Assembly: GCF_045348435.1 (NCBI RefSeq)
Contig: NZ_CP157484.1
Coordinates: 2,046,001-2,110,000 of the forward strand
Origin: Alsobacter sp045348435
Lineage (GTDB): Bacteria; Pseudomonadota; Alphaproteobacteria; Rhizobiales; Beijerinckiaceae
Direction: 5' to 3'
DNA length: 64,000 nt
Shown here: in pieces, positions 61,825 to 64,000 of the stretch
Numbering within the stretch: the stretch's first letter is position 1
How the letters are laid out: the number at the start of each line of letters is the position of its first letter
Made by a program: the position numbers and the translations under genes
Notes under the pieces: model-generated
The model's database searches: none
What the model saw: only the letters and a program-made list of their open reading frames with translations
What the model was told of the DNA's origin: nothing

Positions 61825-63372
61825 ATGACCCTTCACCAGGCGGAACGGCCGCAGCGGACAGGCCGCGAGAACCGCCAGCGCGCCCGCTCCGCAGCGGCCG
61901 GGGTGGCCGGGCCGGCCTATATCCGGCGGCGGATCCCCGCCTACGAGATGCTGGGCGAGGAGGGCCTGACGGCGCTTGAGGTCCATGCCGACCGCATCCT
62001 CGCCGAGATCGGCTTTGAGATCCGGGGCGACGACGAGGCCCTGGCGCTGTTCCGGGCGGCGGGCGCCGAGGTCTCCGGCCAGCGGCTGCGCTTCGAGCCC
62101 GGCTTGGTCCGCTCGCTCATCACGGCGACGGCGCCGCGCGAGTTCGTCCAGCACGCCCGCAATCCCGCCCGATCGGTCGTCATCGGGGGCGACGCCACGG
62201 TGTTCGCGCCCGCCTACGGCTCGCCCTTCGTGACGGACATCGACCAGGGCCGCCGCTACGGCGCGCTGGCGGATTTCGAGAACTTCGTGAAGCTCGCTTA
62301 TGTGAGCCCGTGGCTGCACCATTCCGGCGGCACCGTGTGCGAGCCCGTCGACGTGCCGGTCAACAAGCGCCACCTCGACATGGTCTACGCCCATGCGCGC
62401 TGGTCGGACAAAGCCTTCATGGGCTCCGTCACCACCGCCGGACGCGCCCAGGACAGCATCGAGATGTGCCGGATCCTGTTCGGGGCCGACTTCGTCGACC
62501 GCCATTGCGTCATCCTGGGCAACGTCAACGTCAACTCGCCTCTGGTGCTGGACGGCGAGGCCAGCCGGGTGATCCGCGCCTATGCGGCCGCCAACCAGGC
62601 GCCCGTCTGCGTGCCCTTCATCCTGGGCGGCGCGATGGGGCCGGTGACCACGGCCGGGGCGCTGGCGCAGTGCTTCGCCGAAGCCATGGTGTGCGTGGCG
62701 CTGGGCCAGCTCGAGCGCCCGGGCTCGCCCGCGATCCTCGGCAATTTCCTCTCCTCCATGTCGCTGAAGTCGGGCGCGCCCACCTTCGGCACGCCGGAGC
62801 CGGCCCTGGCCTATTTCGCCGTGGGCCAGCTCGCCCGCCGCCTGGGCGTGCCGCTGCGCTGCGGCGGCAATCTGTGCGCCTCCAAGATCCCGGACGCGCA
62901 GGCGGCGTATGAGAGCGCCAACTCGATGTGGCCGGCCTTCCTGGCGGGCGCGAACTTCATCCTGCACGCCGCAGGCTGGGCCGAAGGCGCGCTGGCCATG
63001 AGCTACGAGAAATTCGTCATGGACGCCGAGCAATGCGGCGTCTTCCACGTGCTCGCGCAGGGCATGGCGCTGGACGAGAACGCGTTTGCGATGGACGCCT
63101 TCGCGGAGGTCGGGCCGGGCAAGCACTTCCTCGGCTCGGCCCACACCATGCGCAACGTCGAGACCGCCTTCCACGACCTGCCGAGCTCCGACAACAACTC
63201 CTTCGAGCAATGGACGGACGAGGGCGCGCTGGACCTGCCGCGCCGCGCCAACGCCCGCTGGAAGCGCATGCTGGCCGAGTACCAGGCCCCCGCCATCGAC
63301 CCGGGCGTCGACGAGGCCCTCCAGGACTTCGTGGCCCGCCGGAAATCGGCCATGCCGGACATGTGGTACTGA
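61825..63372 (+). CDS. MttB-family methyltransferase (no pyrrolysine)
   Basis: The 515-residue product belongs to the trimethylamine methyltransferase MttB superfamily: YIRRRIPAYEMLGEEGLTALEVHADRILAEIGFEIRGDDEAL, GGDATVFAPAYGSPFVTD, WSDKAFMGSVTTAGRAQDSIEMC, and ILHAAGWAEGALAMSYEKFVMDAEQCG. The frame has no in-frame amber codon, so it is a non-pyrrolysine member of the kind that demethylates quaternary amines such as glycine or proline betaine. It passes the methyl group to a corrinoid protein; no corrinoid-protein gene is in the window. AAGGGGCGG precedes the ATG at 61825. Confidence 0.88.
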   Translation: MTLHQAERPQRTGRENRQRARSAAAGVAGPAYIRRRIPAYEMLGEEGLTALEVHADRILAEIGFEIRGDDEALALFRAAGAEVSGQRLRFEPGLVRSLITATAPREFVQHARNPARSVVIGGDATVFAPAYGSPFVTDIDQGRRYGALADFENFVKLAYVSPWLHHSGGTVCEPVDVPVNKRHLDMVYAHARWSDKAFMGSVTTAGRAQDSIEMCRILFGADFVDRHCVILGNVNVNSPLVLDGEASRVIRAYAAANQAPVCVPFILGGAMGPVTTAGALAQCFAEAMVCVALGQLERPGSPAILGNFLSSMSLKSGAPTFGTPEPALAYFAVGQLARRLGVPLRCGGNLCASKIPDAQAAYESANSMWPAFLAGANFILHAAGWAEGALAMSYEKFVMDAEQCGVFHVLAQGMALDENAFAMDAFAEVGPGKHFLGSAHTMRNVETAFHDLPSSDNNSFEQWTDEGALDLPRRANARWKRMLAEYQAPAIDPGVDEALQDFVARRKSAMPDMWY

Positions 63373-63478
63373 GGGCGGAGCGAAATTCGTCCCCGTTTTC
63401 AGCGTCGTCGCAGCCGGACGAGGGAACCTTGCGAAGGCCAGCGCCGTTCTTCCAGCACCTGAAGCTTGGGAGACGGAC

Positions 63479-63673
63479 ATGGATAGCGATCGGATCAAAG
63501 GCGCCTTGAATCAGGCGAAGGGCAAGGTCAAGGAAGTGGCCGGCGAGATCACCGGCGACGCGAAGCTGCAGGCCGAAGGCAAGGGCGACCAGATCAAGGG
63601 CAAGGTCCAGAACGCCGCCGGCGGCGTGAAGGACGCGGTCCGCGACGCCGACCGCAAGACCCGGGAGATCTGA
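63479..63673 (+). CDS. CsbD-family stress protein
   Basis: The 64-residue product matches CsbD: MDSDRIKGALNQAKGKVKEV, then TGDAKLQAEGKGDQIKGKVQNAAGGVKDAVRD. These small, highly charged, helical proteins accumulate in general stress responses; their action is unknown. GGGAGACGGAC precedes the ATG. The next gene starts one base after the stop. Confidence 0.9.
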   Translation: MDSDRIKGALNQAKGKVKEVAGEITGDAKLQAEGKGDQIKGKVQNAAGGVKDAVRDADRKTREI

Positions 63674-63674
63674 C

Positions 63675-63851
63675 ATGATCCGCTGGGCTATCGTTTTCCT
63701 GGTCATTGCGCTGGTGGCGGCCGCCCTCGGCTTCGGCGGCGTGGCGGGCACCGCCATGGAAGGCGCGAAGATCCTCTTCTACGTGGCCATCGTTCTGTTC
63801 GTCGTGTCGGCCGTGGTCGGCATGATGCGCGGCAGGCGGCCGACCATCTAG
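63675..63851 (+). CDS. DUF1328 small membrane protein (YtjA-like)
   Basis: The 58-residue product has two hydrophobic helices (IVFLVIALVAAALGFGGVAG and ILFYVAIVLFVVSAVVGMM) joined by TAMEGAK, the DUF1328 layout. It should sit in the inner membrane. It follows csbD-like by one base and the two likely form a stress operon. Confidence 0.88.
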   Translation: MIRWAIVFLVIALVAAALGFGGVAGTAMEGAKILFYVAIVLFVVSAVVGMMRGRRPTI

Positions 63852-63874
63852 CTCCGCTCAGCGCGGATCTGGCG

Positions 63875-63900
63875 AAGCGGCGTCCCTCGGGGCGCCGCTT
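63875..63900 (+). terminator. Terminator-like hairpin after the CsbD/DUF1328 pair
   Basis: AAGCGGCG and CGCCGCTT form an 8-base stem around a 10-base loop, followed by TCGTTT. The right arm and tail (CCGCTTTCGTTTGG) are directly repeated about 18 bases further on, a local duplication. The last 100 bases of the window show no supported gene. Confidence 0.6.
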
Positions 63901-64000
63901 TCGTTTGGGCGGGCCGCTTTCGTTTGGACGGTCCTTGCGGGGAACGCGCCGCCGGGCCCGCGGCGTGCTATGGTCCTGCATGCGCGCGGCCTGATCCGCC

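Noticed and set aside
61825..63372. Pyrrolysine-containing trimethylamine methyltransferase
   Set aside because: The frame is continuous without an internal amber codon, so the pyrrolysine-type MttB is excluded.
63703..63981. 92-residue minus-strand open frame over the DUF1328 gene
   Set aside because: Arg/Pro-rich shadow of a convincing small membrane protein gene on the other strand.

Overview
This is a 64 kb, very GC-rich stretch of bacterial chromosome with short intergenic gaps. It most resembles an alphaproteobacterium of the order Hyphomicrobiales (Rhizobiales). The pointers are a phosphatidylcholine synthase, SlyX, HspQ, a lone Flp pilin, a complete carotenoid cluster with both crtW and crtZ, and a FecR/CHASE2-cyclase pair. 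Genus cannot be fixed from the sequence alone. I saw no rRNA, tRNA, CRISPR array, insertion sequence or prophage.

Region 1 (1-14.2 kb) looks like a catabolic island. A truncated M20-type amidase converges on an FAD-linked oxidase. An IclR regulator diverges from that oxidase. A LIV-type importer (binding protein, two permeases, two ATPases) and a secreted beta-propeller follow on the plus strand. A converging five-gene operon encodes an MBL hydrolase, aconitase-family large and small subunits, an isocitrate-lyase/PEP-mutase-family lyase and a two-domain alpha/beta hydrolase. One cis-element (TTTC-N5-GTGACA) sits exactly 13 bp upstream of a TTGRCW -35-like box at the oxidase, transporter and hydratase-lyase promoters. 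This ties the three transcription units into one candidate IclR regulon for uptake and breakdown of an unidentified organic acid.

Region 2 (14.2-18.4 kb) has a repeat-rich intergenic stretch with two palindromic elements of about 115 bp. Small genes follow: two secreted low-complexity proteins, SlyX, a DUF4242 protein, an HPF-like ribosome factor, a second MBL protein, a Flp pilin and a DUF2171 protein. Region 3 (18.5-27.2 kb) is the carotenoid cluster crtX, crtW, crtE, crtZ, fni, crtY, crtI, crtB. It should make hydroxylated, ketolated and probably glycosylated beta-carotene derivatives (astaxanthin type).

Region 4 (27.2-38.9 kb) is mixed housekeeping and metabolism: HspQ, a malyl-CoA-lyase-like enzyme, a lipid A acyltransferase, an AEC carrier, a CaiB/BaiF-family enzyme, a UbiH-like monooxygenase, a DUF2182 protein, Pcs, TerC, a SulP permease and a quinone reductase. 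Region 5 (39.0-45.8 kb) has a BMP-type nucleoside importer, a higBA toxin-antitoxin pair with a perfect operator palindrome, and rimO.

Region 6 (45.8-53.5 kb) has a two-gene operon: an envelope protein combining FecR, TPR and outer-membrane barrel regions, then a CHASE2 adenylate cyclase. A CRP-like palindrome lies upstream. GST, a small hypothetical protein and a lone receiver-domain protein follow. Region 7 (53.6-63.4 kb) combines an N-methylproline-demethylase-like flavoenzyme, a dipeptide-type importer and an MttB-family methyltransferase, suggesting use of methylated amines or betaines. The window ends with a CsbD stress protein and a DUF1328 membrane peptide.
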